From assembly GCA_910589265.1 (NCBI GenBank), contig CAJUTQ010000010.1, positions 1-24,793 on the forward strand: a DNA stretch of 24,793 nt, given 5' to 3'. The position numbers and the translations under genes were made by a program. Under the pieces are notes generated by a model. The model had not been told where the DNA came from, did no database searches, and saw only the letters and a list, made by a program, of their open reading frames with translations. The DNA is from an uncultured Lachnospiraceae bacterium. Its GTDB lineage: Bacteria; Bacillota; Clostridia; Lachnospirales; Lachnospiraceae. The stretch's first letter is position 1. Every line of letters starts with the position of its first letter. Shown piece after piece: positions 1-7,615 of the stretch.

Positions 1-35
1 TCTATCAGGAGCCGTCAGACATGATAATTAATATG

Positions 36-79
36 GACAACATCTGATGAAGGAAGAACGCCTTCTTCTGTTGTCTAAT
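36..79 (+). terminator. Hairpin before the chemoreceptor gene, probably a terminator of an upstream gene
   Basis: A compound stem-loop: outer arms GACAAC (36-41) and GTTGTC (70-75), and an inner perfect 6-bp stem GAAGAA (53-58) / TTCTTC (63-68) with a 4-nt loop, followed by TAATTTT. The likely role is to end a transcript entering from the left edge. The upstream gene lies outside the window, so this is inferred from structure alone. Confidence 0.5.
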
Positions 80-144
80 TTTAGAAATTTATTAACCAAG
101 TAGTCTTGATTGACTACACCATTATTATACTAGGAGGAGTAGCA

Positions 145-1818
145 ATGTTAAAAAATTTTAAGGTTCGAAAAAAGCTTTTATTTTGTTTTGGTATTTTAAT
201 TATACTTTTTATTATTATGATGGCTTTAGCGTTGTCTGGGGTTCGGCGTACCCGTAAGATGGCTCATCAGCTTTACACAGGACCTAGTGTGATAATGACA
301 GAATCTATGGGAATTTTATATGACATTAACAGAATAGGAAGAGATATAAGAACTGCAATTATGACAGAGGATTGGGATACATACAAAGAGGATATTGCTT
401 CCTATGACACAAGCCTCCTTGAACGTATTCAGCTTATTGAAAATTCTCTTACAGGAGAAGAGGAACTATTTCGTAATCTGGATGCTTCCTATGACGCCAT
501 GATGACAGAGAAGGTAAAGGTGACAGAAGCTCTGAATGTGGGAGATTACAAAGGAGCTCAAGAAGCTCTTTTTTCAAATTATGTTCCTGCTTACAAAGTT
601 TTTATGGGATATGCCAAGTCTGTTTCTGAAGAAGCCAAAATGAAAGCAGAAGATTATGACGAAAAATCGTCTGCTATTTCTATGTTTACCTATATCTTTT
701 TAGTAGTGATACTGATAGCTGTCGTAATTACTGCAATTATGTTAGCTATTTCTGTTACCCGTTCTATAACGGCTCCTTTAGATGAACTTATCTCAGTGGC
801 AAAATCTATGTCAGAAGGTACACTGAATATTGACATAGATTACCAATCAGAAGATGAATTAGGAGAGTTGGCAGAGTGTTTTCGAATTACAATTCAAAAT
901 ATTTCTAATATTATAGAAGACATCAGCTTTTTATTAGGGGAAATGGCAGATGGAAATTTTCGCATAAAAAGTAGAGCCGTGGATAAGTATGTGAGAGATT
1001 ACGCCCCTATATTGGAGTCTCTGCGCAATATAAACCATAGCTTAAGTGACGCATTGTCTCAAATCAATGACAGTGCAGATTCTGTTTCTGGAGGAGCCGA
1101 TGAGATTGCTGCTGCTGCCCAGACTTTGTCCGAGGGAACGACAGAGCAGGCAAGCGTGGTGGAAGAATTAGCGGCAACGATTACAGATATTTCCCAACGG
1201 GTTAGCCAAAATGCTTCCAAGTCTGCCCAGGCAAGTGAACAGGCGGAACAGGCAGGGGAAGAACTTATGTCCAGCAATGAAAAAATGGGTACCTTGATTC
1301 AGGCAATGGACGAGATTGCATCGAAATCCAGTGAGATTGGAAAAATTATTAAGACAATTAATGATATTGCTTCCCAGACAAATCTTCTTGCATTGAATGC
1401 TGCCATAGAGGCTGCCAGTGCTGGCAGCGCCGGAAAGGGATTTGCAGTAGTTGCAGAAGAAATCAGAGATCTGGCTGCAAAAAGTGCAGATGCAGTAAAG
1501 GGAACAGCAGCTTTGATTGACAGTTCTATTGATGCAGTAAAGAAGGGAGTCTCTATTGCGAATGATACAGCGGAATCTTTAAATAATGTTGTAACCATTG
1601 CCCAAGAAGTTGTTGAAATTGTTGATACAATTTCAGATGCTTCCAAAGAACAGGCAAATTCTTTGGAGCAAATCACCCTTGGGGTTGATCAGATTTCAGC
1701 AGTAGTTCAAAATAATTCGGCAACAGCCCAAGAGAGCGCTGCATCAAGTCAAGAGCTGTCCAGTCAGTCTCAAGTGTTAAAAAATCTAGTAGGAACCTTT
1801 CAATTTCAGACAAAATAA
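145..1818 (+). CDS. Methyl-accepting chemotaxis protein
   Basis: Membrane chemoreceptor that would sense a ligand outside the cell and control CheA through CheW. The visible layout is a basic N-terminus, TM1 at about residues 10-31, a roughly 145-residue extracytoplasmic helical domain of the four-helix-bundle type, TM2 at about 179-208, a HAMP segment at about 209-262, a second HAMP-like stretch to about 320, and a long cytoplasmic signalling domain. The hairpin tip is recognisable (QTNLLALNAAIEAA, then GKGFAVVAEEIRDLA). Two tip residues are unusual: Ser425 and Ser428 stand where the family usually has Arg and Glu. The start at 145 is chosen over an upstream in-frame start at 106 because AGGAGGAG (132-139) lies 5 nt before this ATG. 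The 557-aa length is normal. A hairpin terminator follows directly, so the gene is probably monocistronic. The ligand cannot be told. Confidence 0.95.
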   Translation: MLKNFKVRKKLLFCFGILIILFIIMMALALSGVRRTRKMAHQLYTGPSVIMTESMGILYDINRIGRDIRTAIMTEDWDTYKEDIASYDTSLLERIQLIENSLTGEEELFRNLDASYDAMMTEKVKVTEALNVGDYKGAQEALFSNYVPAYKVFMGYAKSVSEEAKMKAEDYDEKSSAISMFTYIFLVVILIAVVITAIMLAISVTRSITAPLDELISVAKSMSEGTLNIDIDYQSEDELGELAECFRITIQNISNIIEDISFLLGEMADGNFRIKSRAVDKYVRDYAPILESLRNINHSLSDALSQINDSADSVSGGADEIAAAAQTLSEGTTEQASVVEELAATITDISQRVSQNASKSAQASEQAEQAGEELMSSNEKMGTLIQAMDEIASKSSEIGKIIKTINDIASQTNLLALNAAIEAASAGSAGKGFAVVAEEIRDLAAKSADAVKGTAALIDSSIDAVKKGVSIANDTAESLNNVVTIAQEVVEIVDTISDASKEQANSLEQITLGVDQISAVVQNNSATAQESAASSQELSSQSQVLKNLVGTFQFQTK

Positions 1819-1821
1819 AGA

Positions 1822-1853
1822 AAAACCGTCCTGTAAAAGTTCAGGGCGGTTTT
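1822..1853 (+). terminator. Terminator of the chemoreceptor gene
   Basis: A 12-bp stem (1822-1833 with 1842-1853) and 8-nt loop, 3 bp after the stop codon. The stem ends in its own T run. One pair is U-G only when read on the plus strand (A-C on the minus), which assigns it to the chemoreceptor transcript. Confidence 0.85.
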
Positions 1854-1879
1854 ATAAAGTTAGGATTATCTAAATGTAA

Positions 1880-1908
1880 AAAAGCCCTTTTAAAATAAAA
1901 GGACTTTT
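1880..1908 (-). terminator. Terminator of the tRNA-Pro gene
   Basis: Hairpin with arms 1880-1892 and 1896-1908 and a 3-nt loop, starting 3 bp past the tRNA 3' end on the minus strand and closed by a run of T. The single imperfect pair is G-U on the minus strand and C-A on the plus, so it serves the tRNA and not the opposing chemoreceptor gene. Confidence 0.75.
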
Positions 1909-1911
1909 TTC

Positions 1912-1985
1912 TCGGAGTGACAAGATTTGAACTTGCGGCCCCTACTTCCCTAAAGTAGTGCTCTACCAGACTGAGCCACACCCCG
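1912..1985 (-). tRNA. tRNA-Pro, anticodon AGG
   Basis: A 74-nt cloverleaf on the minus strand. Acceptor CGGGGTG pairs with CACTCCG (one G-U), the D stem is GCTC/GAGC, the anticodon stem CTACT/AGTAG encloses loop TTAGGGA, the variable region is 5 nt, and the T arm is GCAAG-TTCAAAT-CTTGT. U33 and G37 are present. The discriminator base is A and no CCA is encoded. The anticodon is A34-G35-G36, so it reads proline codons. The wobble A is expected to be deaminated to inosine to read CCU, CCC and CCA. A good promoter lies upstream (2022-2050) and a terminator downstream, so this is a single-gene unit tail to tail with the chemoreceptor. Confidence 0.95.
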
Positions 1986-2021
1986 AAGTAAATATGCATA
2001 ACCTTGGAGATTACATGGATT

Positions 2022-2050
2022 AATTTACTATAAAAATAAGAGTTTGTCAA
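2022..2050 (-). promoter_or_regulatory. Sigma-A type promoter for tRNA-Pro
   Basis: On the minus strand, TTGACA (2045-2050, perfect -35) is followed after exactly 17 nt by TAAATT (2022-2027, a 4 of 6 match to the -10). It points into the tRNA, whose 5' end lies 36 nt further on. Confidence 0.7.
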
Positions 2051-2104
2051 TAGATTTTTTCTGTAATATAGAATACAGTATTGAAAAAGTAAATTGTAAT
2101 ATTA

Positions 2105-2133
2105 TTGTAATATTTTCCTTTCAGTGGTATACT
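2105..2133 (+). promoter_or_regulatory. Promoter for the lipoprotein gene
   Basis: TTGTAA (2105-2110), 17-nt spacer, then TATACT (2128-2133). The lipoprotein start is 41 nt further on. The -35 box sits inside a short direct repeat of ATTGTAATATT (about 2094-2114), which may or may not matter for control. Confidence 0.55.
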
Positions 2134-2173
2134 ATTTATAAATGTAGAGAAATTTAAAGAGAGGATTCGTAAT

Positions 2174-3304
2174 GTGAAGGGAATAAAAAAGGGAATCATC
2201 GTGGGTCTCCTCCTTGGATATATGGGGCTGACATCATGCGCTGCAAACAGGACGGAGGCAAAGGAGAAAAGGAGCATGGACGTGCAATCTTTATGTAAAA
2301 TCCAAGTAGAGGGATATGATGGAAATGCTTCTATACTAGCGAAAATTGGCTATATGCCGGCAGATGAAGAACTTTCAGAGGAAGATAAGGTAAGTATGCA
2401 GAAATTATTTGACAGCATTACCTATGTCATTACAGAAGGGCCTATGTCAAACTTGTCCAATGGGGATCTCGTTTCTTTCCACACAATCTATGACGAGGAT
2501 CTAGCCAATTACTTGGCTGTCGTTATAGAAAACAGAGATTTTACTTATGAGGTGAGGGATCTGGCTAAGTGGGAACTGGTGGATCCTTTTGAAGGATTTT
2601 GTGTCCATTATTATGGTGCAGAGCCAAATGGAGCTTATTTTTTTGAGACGGCGGAATGCAGCGAGTATGTACAGAAAAATATATCCTTTACTGCAGATAG
2701 GGAGAAGGACGGACATTTATGCAATGGAGACAGGATCCTTGTTTCTGCAGAGTATGACGAAGAAAAACTTAAAAAAGATGGAAAGAGGCTTACAGCCAGT
2801 TCCAAGGAATTTGTTGTGGAAGGATTGCCAGAGTTTCCTCTCTCTGTTCAGGATGAGAATTTAAGTGGAATTTATGAGAAGGTAACAGGAAAGCTGGGAG
2901 AATTTTTGGAAGTCCAGCCAGTGCAATTTTGGACAGGAATTGTGGATGCAGGGACAGCCAATACATCAAAATTTTATTTAAGCTATGAAGTAAAGTCTAA
3001 TGTGGCCTATTATCGGGTGGATGGGACAGATAAGTCCAATAATCGGTTAGCAATTGTCTATGTAGTTACTGTGTCAGCAAAGCCTGCAGGATATGGGAAG
3101 GCAGTTACAAAGGATTACTTTTTTGTAGGAACAACAGGACCTGTTTATACAAAGGATGGAATGGTAGATGAAGACGGGGGAGCAGCTTTAAGCTTTGAGA
3201 GGTTTCCGTCCTTGACAGCAGCCGTGAACAACGGTAAGAGCAGTCAAAGAGAAGTAGAAGAGTTAAATATAACTTATAAGTCCAGCTATTCATCAACACT
3301 GTAA
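2174..3304 (+). CDS. Putative lipoprotein of unknown function with a duplicated domain
   Basis: Probable surface lipoprotein. A basic start and a hydrophobic segment (residues 7-19) lead to the lipobox LTSC, with Cys22 as the lipidated residue. The body looks like two similar beta-rich domains, about 42-130 and 132-218. Both end in a copy of the pattern NGD-x-V/I, a YDE motif and a closing F-x-x-x-V/x-x-L, seen at about 96-130 and 184-218. The second half, to residue 376, shows no motif I recognise. Translation starts at GTG, since GAGAGGA lies about 8 nt upstream and the overlapping ATG one base before leads straight into a stop. It has its own promoter (2105-2133), and the next gene also has its own -10 box, so it seems to stand alone. 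I do not recognise the family and assign no function. Confidence 0.85.
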   Translation: MKGIKKGIIVGLLLGYMGLTSCAANRTEAKEKRSMDVQSLCKIQVEGYDGNASILAKIGYMPADEELSEEDKVSMQKLFDSITYVITEGPMSNLSNGDLVSFHTIYDEDLANYLAVVIENRDFTYEVRDLAKWELVDPFEGFCVHYYGAEPNGAYFFETAECSEYVQKNISFTADREKDGHLCNGDRILVSAEYDEEKLKKDGKRLTASSKEFVVEGLPEFPLSVQDENLSGIYEKVTGKLGEFLEVQPVQFWTGIVDAGTANTSKFYLSYEVKSNVAYYRVDGTDKSNNRLAIVYVVTVSAKPAGYGKAVTKDYFFVGTTGPVYTKDGMVDEDGGAALSFERFPSLTAAVNNGKSSQREVEELNITYKSSYSSTL

Positions 3305-3343
3305 AGAATGAACTCTTTTCTTATAAAAAAATATATGTTATAG

Positions 3344-3349
3344 TATAAT
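3344..3349 (+). promoter_or_regulatory. -10 box ahead of glnS
   Basis: A perfect TATAAT (3344-3349), 45 nt before the glnS start. The matching -35 position (3321-3326, TTATAA, 17-nt spacer) is weak at 3 of 6. It probably drives glnS and the two genes behind it. Confidence 0.5.
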
Positions 3350-3394
3350 ACAGATGGATTTTTTTAAATTATTTTACAGTAAGGAGAAGTGACT

Positions 3395-5092
3395 ATGGAT
3401 CAAAATGAAATCATGGAAGAGGAAAAGGAAGTGGTTTCTAAAAATTTTATTGAACAAATAATAGAAAAAGATTTGGAAAAGGGTGTTTATGATACAGTGC
3501 ATACGCGGTTTCCGCCAGAACCAAACGGAGGACTCCACATTGGTCACGCCAAAGCGATTCTCCTAAATTATGGATTAGCTAAAAAGTATGGCGGTTTGTT
3601 CAATATGCGCTTTGATGATACGAATCCTACGAAAGAAAAGATAGAATTTGTGGAATCTATCAAAGAGGACATTCAATGGCTTGGTGCAGATTGGGAAGAC
3701 AGGCTTTACTTTGCCTCTGATTATTTTCCCCAAATGTACGAAGGAGCTGTCAAACTCATTAAAAAAGGAAAAGCTTATGTGTGTGATTTAACAGCTGAAC
3801 AAATAAAAGAGTATAGAGGAACGTTGACAGAAGCTGGGAAAGACAGTCCCTTTCGAAATAGAACTGTAAAAGAGAATTTAAAGCTTTTTGAAGATATGAA
3901 AAAGGGCCTTTATCAAGAGGGAGAAAAGGTGCTTAGGGCAAAAATTGACATGGCCTCCCCCAATATGAATATGAGGGATCCAGTTATTTATAGAATATCC
4001 CATATGTCCCATCATAATACAAAAGATGCTTGGTGCATTTATCCTATGTACGACTTTGCCCATCCCATTGAGGACGCCATTGAGGGAATTACCCACTCTA
4101 TTTGTACATTAGAATTTGAAGATCACAGACCTTTATATGACTGGGTAGTAAAGGAATTGGAATATGAAAGACCTCCCAAACAAATTGAATTTGCAAAATT
4201 ATATTTAACAAATGTAGTGACTGGAAAGAGGTATATTAAAAAATTAGTGGAGGATAAAACAGTGGATGGATGGGATGATCCAAGACTTGTCTCCATTGCA
4301 GCCTTAAGAAGGAGGGGATTTACTCCTGAATCGATTCAAATGTTTGTGGACTTATGCGGCATTTCCAAGAGCCAGTCATCCGTGGATTATGCTATGCTGG
4401 AATATTGCATTCGAGAGGATTTGAAATTGAAAAAGCCTAGGATGATGGCTGTTCTTGACCCGGTGAAGCTTATTATTGATAACTATCCAAAAGGACAGGT
4501 AGAATATTTAGAAGTTCAAAACAATATGGAAAATGAACAATTGGGAACAAGACAGGTACCCTTTAGCAGGGAGCTTTACATTGAACGGGAAGATTTTATG
4601 GAAGAACCTCCTAAAAAGTATTATCGTCTTTATCCAGGAAATGAAGTTCGGCTTATGAACGCTTATTTTGTAACATGTACAGGATGTGTAAAAGATGAAT
4701 GGGGAAACATTATAGAAGTTCATTGCACTTATGATAAAGAGACAAAGTCTGGATCTGGATTTCAAGGGAGAAAGGTAAAGGGAACGATCCATTGGGTAGG
4801 AGCTGAAACATCCATAAAAGCAGAAGTAAGGCTATATGAAAATATTGTGGATGAAGCCAAAGGAGTATACAAAGAAGACGGAAGCTTGAACTTAAATCCC
4901 AATTCTTTGACAGTTTTAAAAGACTGCCGCCTAGAGCCTGCCCTTTCTGGGGCAAAGCCATACGATGGCTACCAATTTGTACGCCAGGGCTTTTTCTGTT
5001 TAGACGCCAAAGACAGCAGGGAGGATTCTTTGGTTTTCAACCGCATTGTTTCCTTGAAAAGTTCTTATAAACTGCCATCAACGGTCAAATAA
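3395..5092 (+). CDS. glnS: Glutamine--tRNA ligase
   Basis: Charges tRNA-Gln with glutamine in the cytoplasm, using ATP. Class I synthetase signature FPPEPNGGLHIGHAKAI at about residues 39-55, with the HIGH motif at 48-51. The region LAKLYLTNVVTGKR (to about 279) stands where E. coli GlnRS has its VMSKR form of the KMSKS loop. It is followed by the conserved GWDDPR and LRRRGF segments and by the two C-terminal anticodon-binding barrels (RQVPFS, RKVKGTIHWV, FNRIVSL). The 565-aa length is close to the E. coli enzyme (about 553). The ATG at 3395 is preferred over an in-frame GTG at 3389 because AAGGAGA (3381-3387) gives 7-nt spacing. Many Firmicutes lack GlnRS and use Glu-tRNA-Gln amidation, so this cell has the direct route, whether or not it also keeps GatCAB. 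Confidence 0.96.
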   Translation: MDQNEIMEEEKEVVSKNFIEQIIEKDLEKGVYDTVHTRFPPEPNGGLHIGHAKAILLNYGLAKKYGGLFNMRFDDTNPTKEKIEFVESIKEDIQWLGADWEDRLYFASDYFPQMYEGAVKLIKKGKAYVCDLTAEQIKEYRGTLTEAGKDSPFRNRTVKENLKLFEDMKKGLYQEGEKVLRAKIDMASPNMNMRDPVIYRISHMSHHNTKDAWCIYPMYDFAHPIEDAIEGITHSICTLEFEDHRPLYDWVVKELEYERPPKQIEFAKLYLTNVVTGKRYIKKLVEDKTVDGWDDPRLVSIAALRRRGFTPESIQMFVDLCGISKSQSSVDYAMLEYCIREDLKLKKPRMMAVLDPVKLIIDNYPKGQVEYLEVQNNMENEQLGTRQVPFSRELYIEREDFMEEPPKKYYRLYPGNEVRLMNAYFVTCTGCVKDEWGNIIEVHCTYDKETKSGSGFQGRKVKGTIHWVGAETSIKAEVRLYENIVDEAKGVYKEDGSLNLNPNSLTVLKDCRLEPALSGAKPYDGYQFVRQGFFCLDAKDSREDSLVFNRIVSLKSSYKLPSTVK

Positions 5093-5105
5093 AAGAAAGT
5101 AGAGG

Positions 5106-5837
5106 ATGAGTATATTGGAAAAAGATTTACTATTAGATAAATCCTATAAATGCCCAGTATGTGGGGCTGCATTTAAATCAAAAACAGTGAAGTCTGGCAG
5201 AGCCAAATCTATAGGAACGGATTTGGATTTAAGGCCCAAATATTCAGGAATTGATGTGGTCAAGTATGAAGCAGTTGTATGCCCAGAGTGTGGATATGGG
5301 GCTTTGGCCAAGTACTTTGCTGAGATGACTTCTGCACAGATAAAAAAAATCAAGGAAAAGATCACTCCCCAGTTTATAAAAAAAGAGTATGGAAGTGATT
5401 TCTATTCTTACGAGGATTCGATAGACCGATATAAGTTAGCTTATGCAAGCGCTTTGGCAAAGGAAGCAAAGGCTAGTGAGAAAGCTTACATCTCCTTAAA
5501 AATGGCATGGCTTATGCGGGGAATGAGAGAAAATCTTCCAAAGGAGGAAGAGGAGACAAAGAAAAAGGAGATAGAAAGTCAGGAAGAAAAGCTTCTTCAA
5601 AACGCTGCTTCAGGTTTCATGGAAGCAAGGATGAAAGAAGACTTTCCCATGTGTGGTATGGATGAGTTTACGGTAGATTATTTATTATCTGCTCTTTACA
5701 CAGAGCTGGGACAATATGAAGATGCAGTAAAATTGATTTCAAATGTTATTGTAAATAGAGAAGCCCCAACGAGAATTCGGGAGAAGGGAAAAGAGCTGAA
5801 AGAGATTATTGGAGAGAAATCAAAAAATAAATCTTAA
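5106..5837 (+). CDS. DUF2225 family protein, zinc-ribbon-like
   Basis: A soluble protein of unknown function resembling the DUF2225 family. The N-terminal part has two cysteine pairs, CPVC (16-19) and CPECGYG (59-65), spaced as for a zinc site, linked by a basic stretch and the LRPKYSGID segment. The C-terminal two thirds is helical (about residues 75-240) with TPR-like pairs such as YLLSALYTELGQYEDAVKLI. It follows glnS by 13 bp, so co-transcription is likely. The start is uncertain. ATG 5106 is used, but the nearest purine-rich site (AGAGGA, 5101-5106) overlaps it. That site would suit the in-frame TTG at 5115 better, giving a protein 3 residues shorter. I know of no established role for the family. 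Confidence 0.85.
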   Translation: MSILEKDLLLDKSYKCPVCGAAFKSKTVKSGRAKSIGTDLDLRPKYSGIDVVKYEAVVCPECGYGALAKYFAEMTSAQIKKIKEKITPQFIKKEYGSDFYSYEDSIDRYKLAYASALAKEAKASEKAYISLKMAWLMRGMRENLPKEEEETKKKEIESQEEKLLQNAASGFMEARMKEDFPMCGMDEFTVDYLLSALYTELGQYEDAVKLISNVIVNREAPTRIREKGKELKEIIGEKSKNKS

Positions 5838-5860
5838 AGGACAGTAGAGGGATAAGAGGA

Positions 5861-7267
5861 ATGTATAGGTTAATCATAGACCTGGACACAAAGAAGAAAA
5901 TTCCTCTCTATAAACAGATCTATGAATACATCCGTATGGAAATCATAGAAGGGAAGCTGCCTTATAAGGAACAGCTTCCCTCTACTCGTTCTCTGGCAGT
6001 CCAGCTGCAAGTGTCTAGAAGTACAGTGGATTTGGCCTACGACCAGCTGGTGAGTGAAGGCTATATTGAGGCAAAACCATGTAAAGGCTACTTTGTATCT
6101 CAGGTAGAGGAGCTCTATGACGGCAGGTGGAAGAGGGAGAATAAAGCGGAGGAAGAGGAGAGTCCACATAGAGAAGAAAAAAAGTTTACCTATGACTTTG
6201 CTCCCAATGGAATAGATATGAGTTGTTTTCCTTACAATGTGTGGAGAAAAATGACAAATCAAATAATGCTTGACCATGAGAAGGAATTGTTTCAAATGGG
6301 AGATCCTATGGGAGATCTCCCTCTCAGGCAGACAATAGCGAAATATCTTCATAGTTCCAGGATGGTAAACTGTAAAGCGGAACAGATTGTTATTGGGGCA
6401 GGAAATGATTATTTATTGATGCTCCTCTCCAAAGTATTGGGAGAGGGACAAAAAATTGCCATGGAAGATGTTACGTATAAAAGGGCTTATGATGTGCTAA
6501 AAAGTATGAACCATCGTATTTTTCCAGTTGAGATGGACAAAAGAGGGATGGATCTTTCTTGCCTGGAGGAGACAGGGGCAGGGATTGCCTATGTCATGCC
6601 TGCCCATCAATTTCCCTTGGGAATTGTTATGCCTATTGGGAGGAGAATGGAACTGCTTCAATGGGCTTTGGAAAAAGAGGAGAGATATATTATTGAGGAT
6701 GATTATGACAGTGAATTCCGCTATAAGGGAAAGCCTATACCAGCTTTACAAGCCTGGGATCAACATGAGAAAGTAATTTATATGGGCACCTTTTCCAAAT
6801 CCATAGCTCCGGCTATCAGAATTAGCTATATGGTTTTGCCAGGAAGGTTACTTCTGCGGTTTAAAGAGGTATGCAGCTGTTATGCATCTACTGTGTCTAG
6901 AATTGATCAAAGAATTTTATATGATTTTATGCAAGGAGGACATTTTGAACGCCATTTGAATAAAATGAGAAAACGCTATAAGGGAAAACATGATTGTTTT
7001 CTTACAGCATTAAAATCCTTTGGAGAAAAGATAACAATCTGGGGAGAAAATGCAGGCCTCCATTTGTTAATTCAATGGAAGAGTAAAGAGGCAAAAGAAA
7101 TTATAAAAAAGGGAGAGGAGGCAATGATTAAATTATATTCTGTGACAGAGGCGTATATTGGACAGGAAAAGAAATATGAAAATATGGTTATTGCCGGTTA
7201 TGGAGGACTAAAGGAGGAGGAGATTGTAAAAGGGATCCAAATATTAAAGGATGCCTTGGCAATGTAA
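5861..7267 (+). CDS. MocR-type transcription regulator (GntR-like HTH fused to PLP aminotransferase fold)
   Basis: DNA-binding regulator whose large domain derives from fold-type I aminotransferases and would use pyridoxal phosphate or an amino-acid adduct as signal. The winged helix is at residues 15-80 (LYKQIYEYIR, LPSTRSLA, VSRSTVDLAYDQL, GYFV). A charged linker (about 85-110) leads to the aminotransferase-like domain, with IGAGNDYLL near 178-186, the PLP-phenol pocket IIEDDYDSEFRY near 277-288 and the Schiff-base lysine in FSKS (K313). Length 468 aa, normal for MocR/PdxR proteins. AGAGGGA (5846-5852) sits about 8 nt before the ATG. It lies 23 bp after the DUF2225 gene and ends in its own terminator. 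Members often regulate vitamin B6, GABA or amino-acid genes next to them. No such genes are adjacent here, so the target is unknown. Confidence 0.92.
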   Translation: MYRLIIDLDTKKKIPLYKQIYEYIRMEIIEGKLPYKEQLPSTRSLAVQLQVSRSTVDLAYDQLVSEGYIEAKPCKGYFVSQVEELYDGRWKRENKAEEEESPHREEKKFTYDFAPNGIDMSCFPYNVWRKMTNQIMLDHEKELFQMGDPMGDLPLRQTIAKYLHSSRMVNCKAEQIVIGAGNDYLLMLLSKVLGEGQKIAMEDVTYKRAYDVLKSMNHRIFPVEMDKRGMDLSCLEETGAGIAYVMPAHQFPLGIVMPIGRRMELLQWALEKEERYIIEDDYDSEFRYKGKPIPALQAWDQHEKVIYMGTFSKSIAPAIRISYMVLPGRLLLRFKEVCSCYASTVSRIDQRILYDFMQGGHFERHLNKMRKRYKGKHDCFLTALKSFGEKITIWGENAGLHLLIQWKSKEAKEIIKKGEEAMIKLYSVTEAYIGQEKKYENMVIAGYGGLKEEEIVKGIQILKDALAM

Positions 7268-7277
7268 GGCATCCTTT
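7246..7277 (+). terminator. Terminator of the glnS-DUF2225-mocR run, overlapping the stop codon
   Basis: A perfect 10-bp stem, AAAGGATGCC (7246-7255) with GGCATCCTTT (7268-7277), and a 12-nt loop. The loop contains the mocR stop codon, so the upstream arm is coding. T-rich sequence follows. The stem could also stop the convergent small gene that ends at 7288. Confidence 0.85.
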
Positions 7278-7287
7278 TATATTTGGC

Positions 7288-7587
7288 TTATTTGTCTTCG
7301 CCAGAATCTTCGAACTGAAAATTTTCAGTTTCGTGAACCAGCTCTTTTGTCTCATCTTGGGCAGGTTCTCCATTGTCCAAGTTAGAGGCTGTATTTTCCT
7401 TTCCAGATAAATCAAGGGAAACATATTCCCTGGACGGTTCTGAATCCTCAGAACAGTCAGTATCAAAATCCTCATCGAAATCTTCAAAAGAATGGGAATT
7501 GCGATGCTTTACAAAATAAAAAATACCTGCTGTAGCAGCACCGACAACAGCTGTAAAAGTAAGAAGTTTTCCAAATTTACCCGCCAT
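7288..7587 (-). CDS. Small acidic single-pass membrane protein, unknown function
   Basis: A 99-aa protein with one predicted membrane helix near the N-terminus (about residues 8-25, LLTFTAVVGAATAGIFYFV) followed by basic KHRN and a strongly acidic, low-complexity tail rich in Asp, Glu and Ser. The topology would place the tail in the cytoplasm (positive-inside rule). The start at 7587 is chosen because GGAAAGGAG lies 9 nt upstream. An upstream in-frame start at 7644 would fall at the -10 box. I do not recognise a family, and short proteins of this layout are common and poorly conserved. It is a single gene convergent with mocR and divergent from the flavoprotein gene. Confidence 0.7.
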   Translation of the reverse strand: MAGKFGKLLTFTAVVGAATAGIFYFVKHRNSHSFEDFDEDFDTDCSEDSEPSREYVSLDLSGKENTASNLDNGEPAQDETKELVHETENFQFEDSGEDK

Positions 7588-7615
7588 AGCAGCATGCTCC
7601 TTTCCTAATTGATTA

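Noticed and set aside
110..131. TTGACT and TATACT as a chemoreceptor promoter
   Set aside because: The spacing is only 10 nt, and the -10 abuts the ribosome binding site. No clear flagellar sigma promoter was seen either.
106..144. Upstream in-frame start for the chemoreceptor
   Set aside because: It would place the ribosome binding site and a TATACT-like sequence inside the coding region; the start at 145 has ideal spacing.
1299..1676. 125-codon minus-strand ORF
   Set aside because: Antisense to the conserved chemoreceptor signalling domain; composition is that of a complement of helical coding sequence.
5870..6352. 160-codon minus-strand ORF
   Set aside because: Lies wholly opposite the well-supported mocR regulator and has no recognisable motif; a shadow frame.
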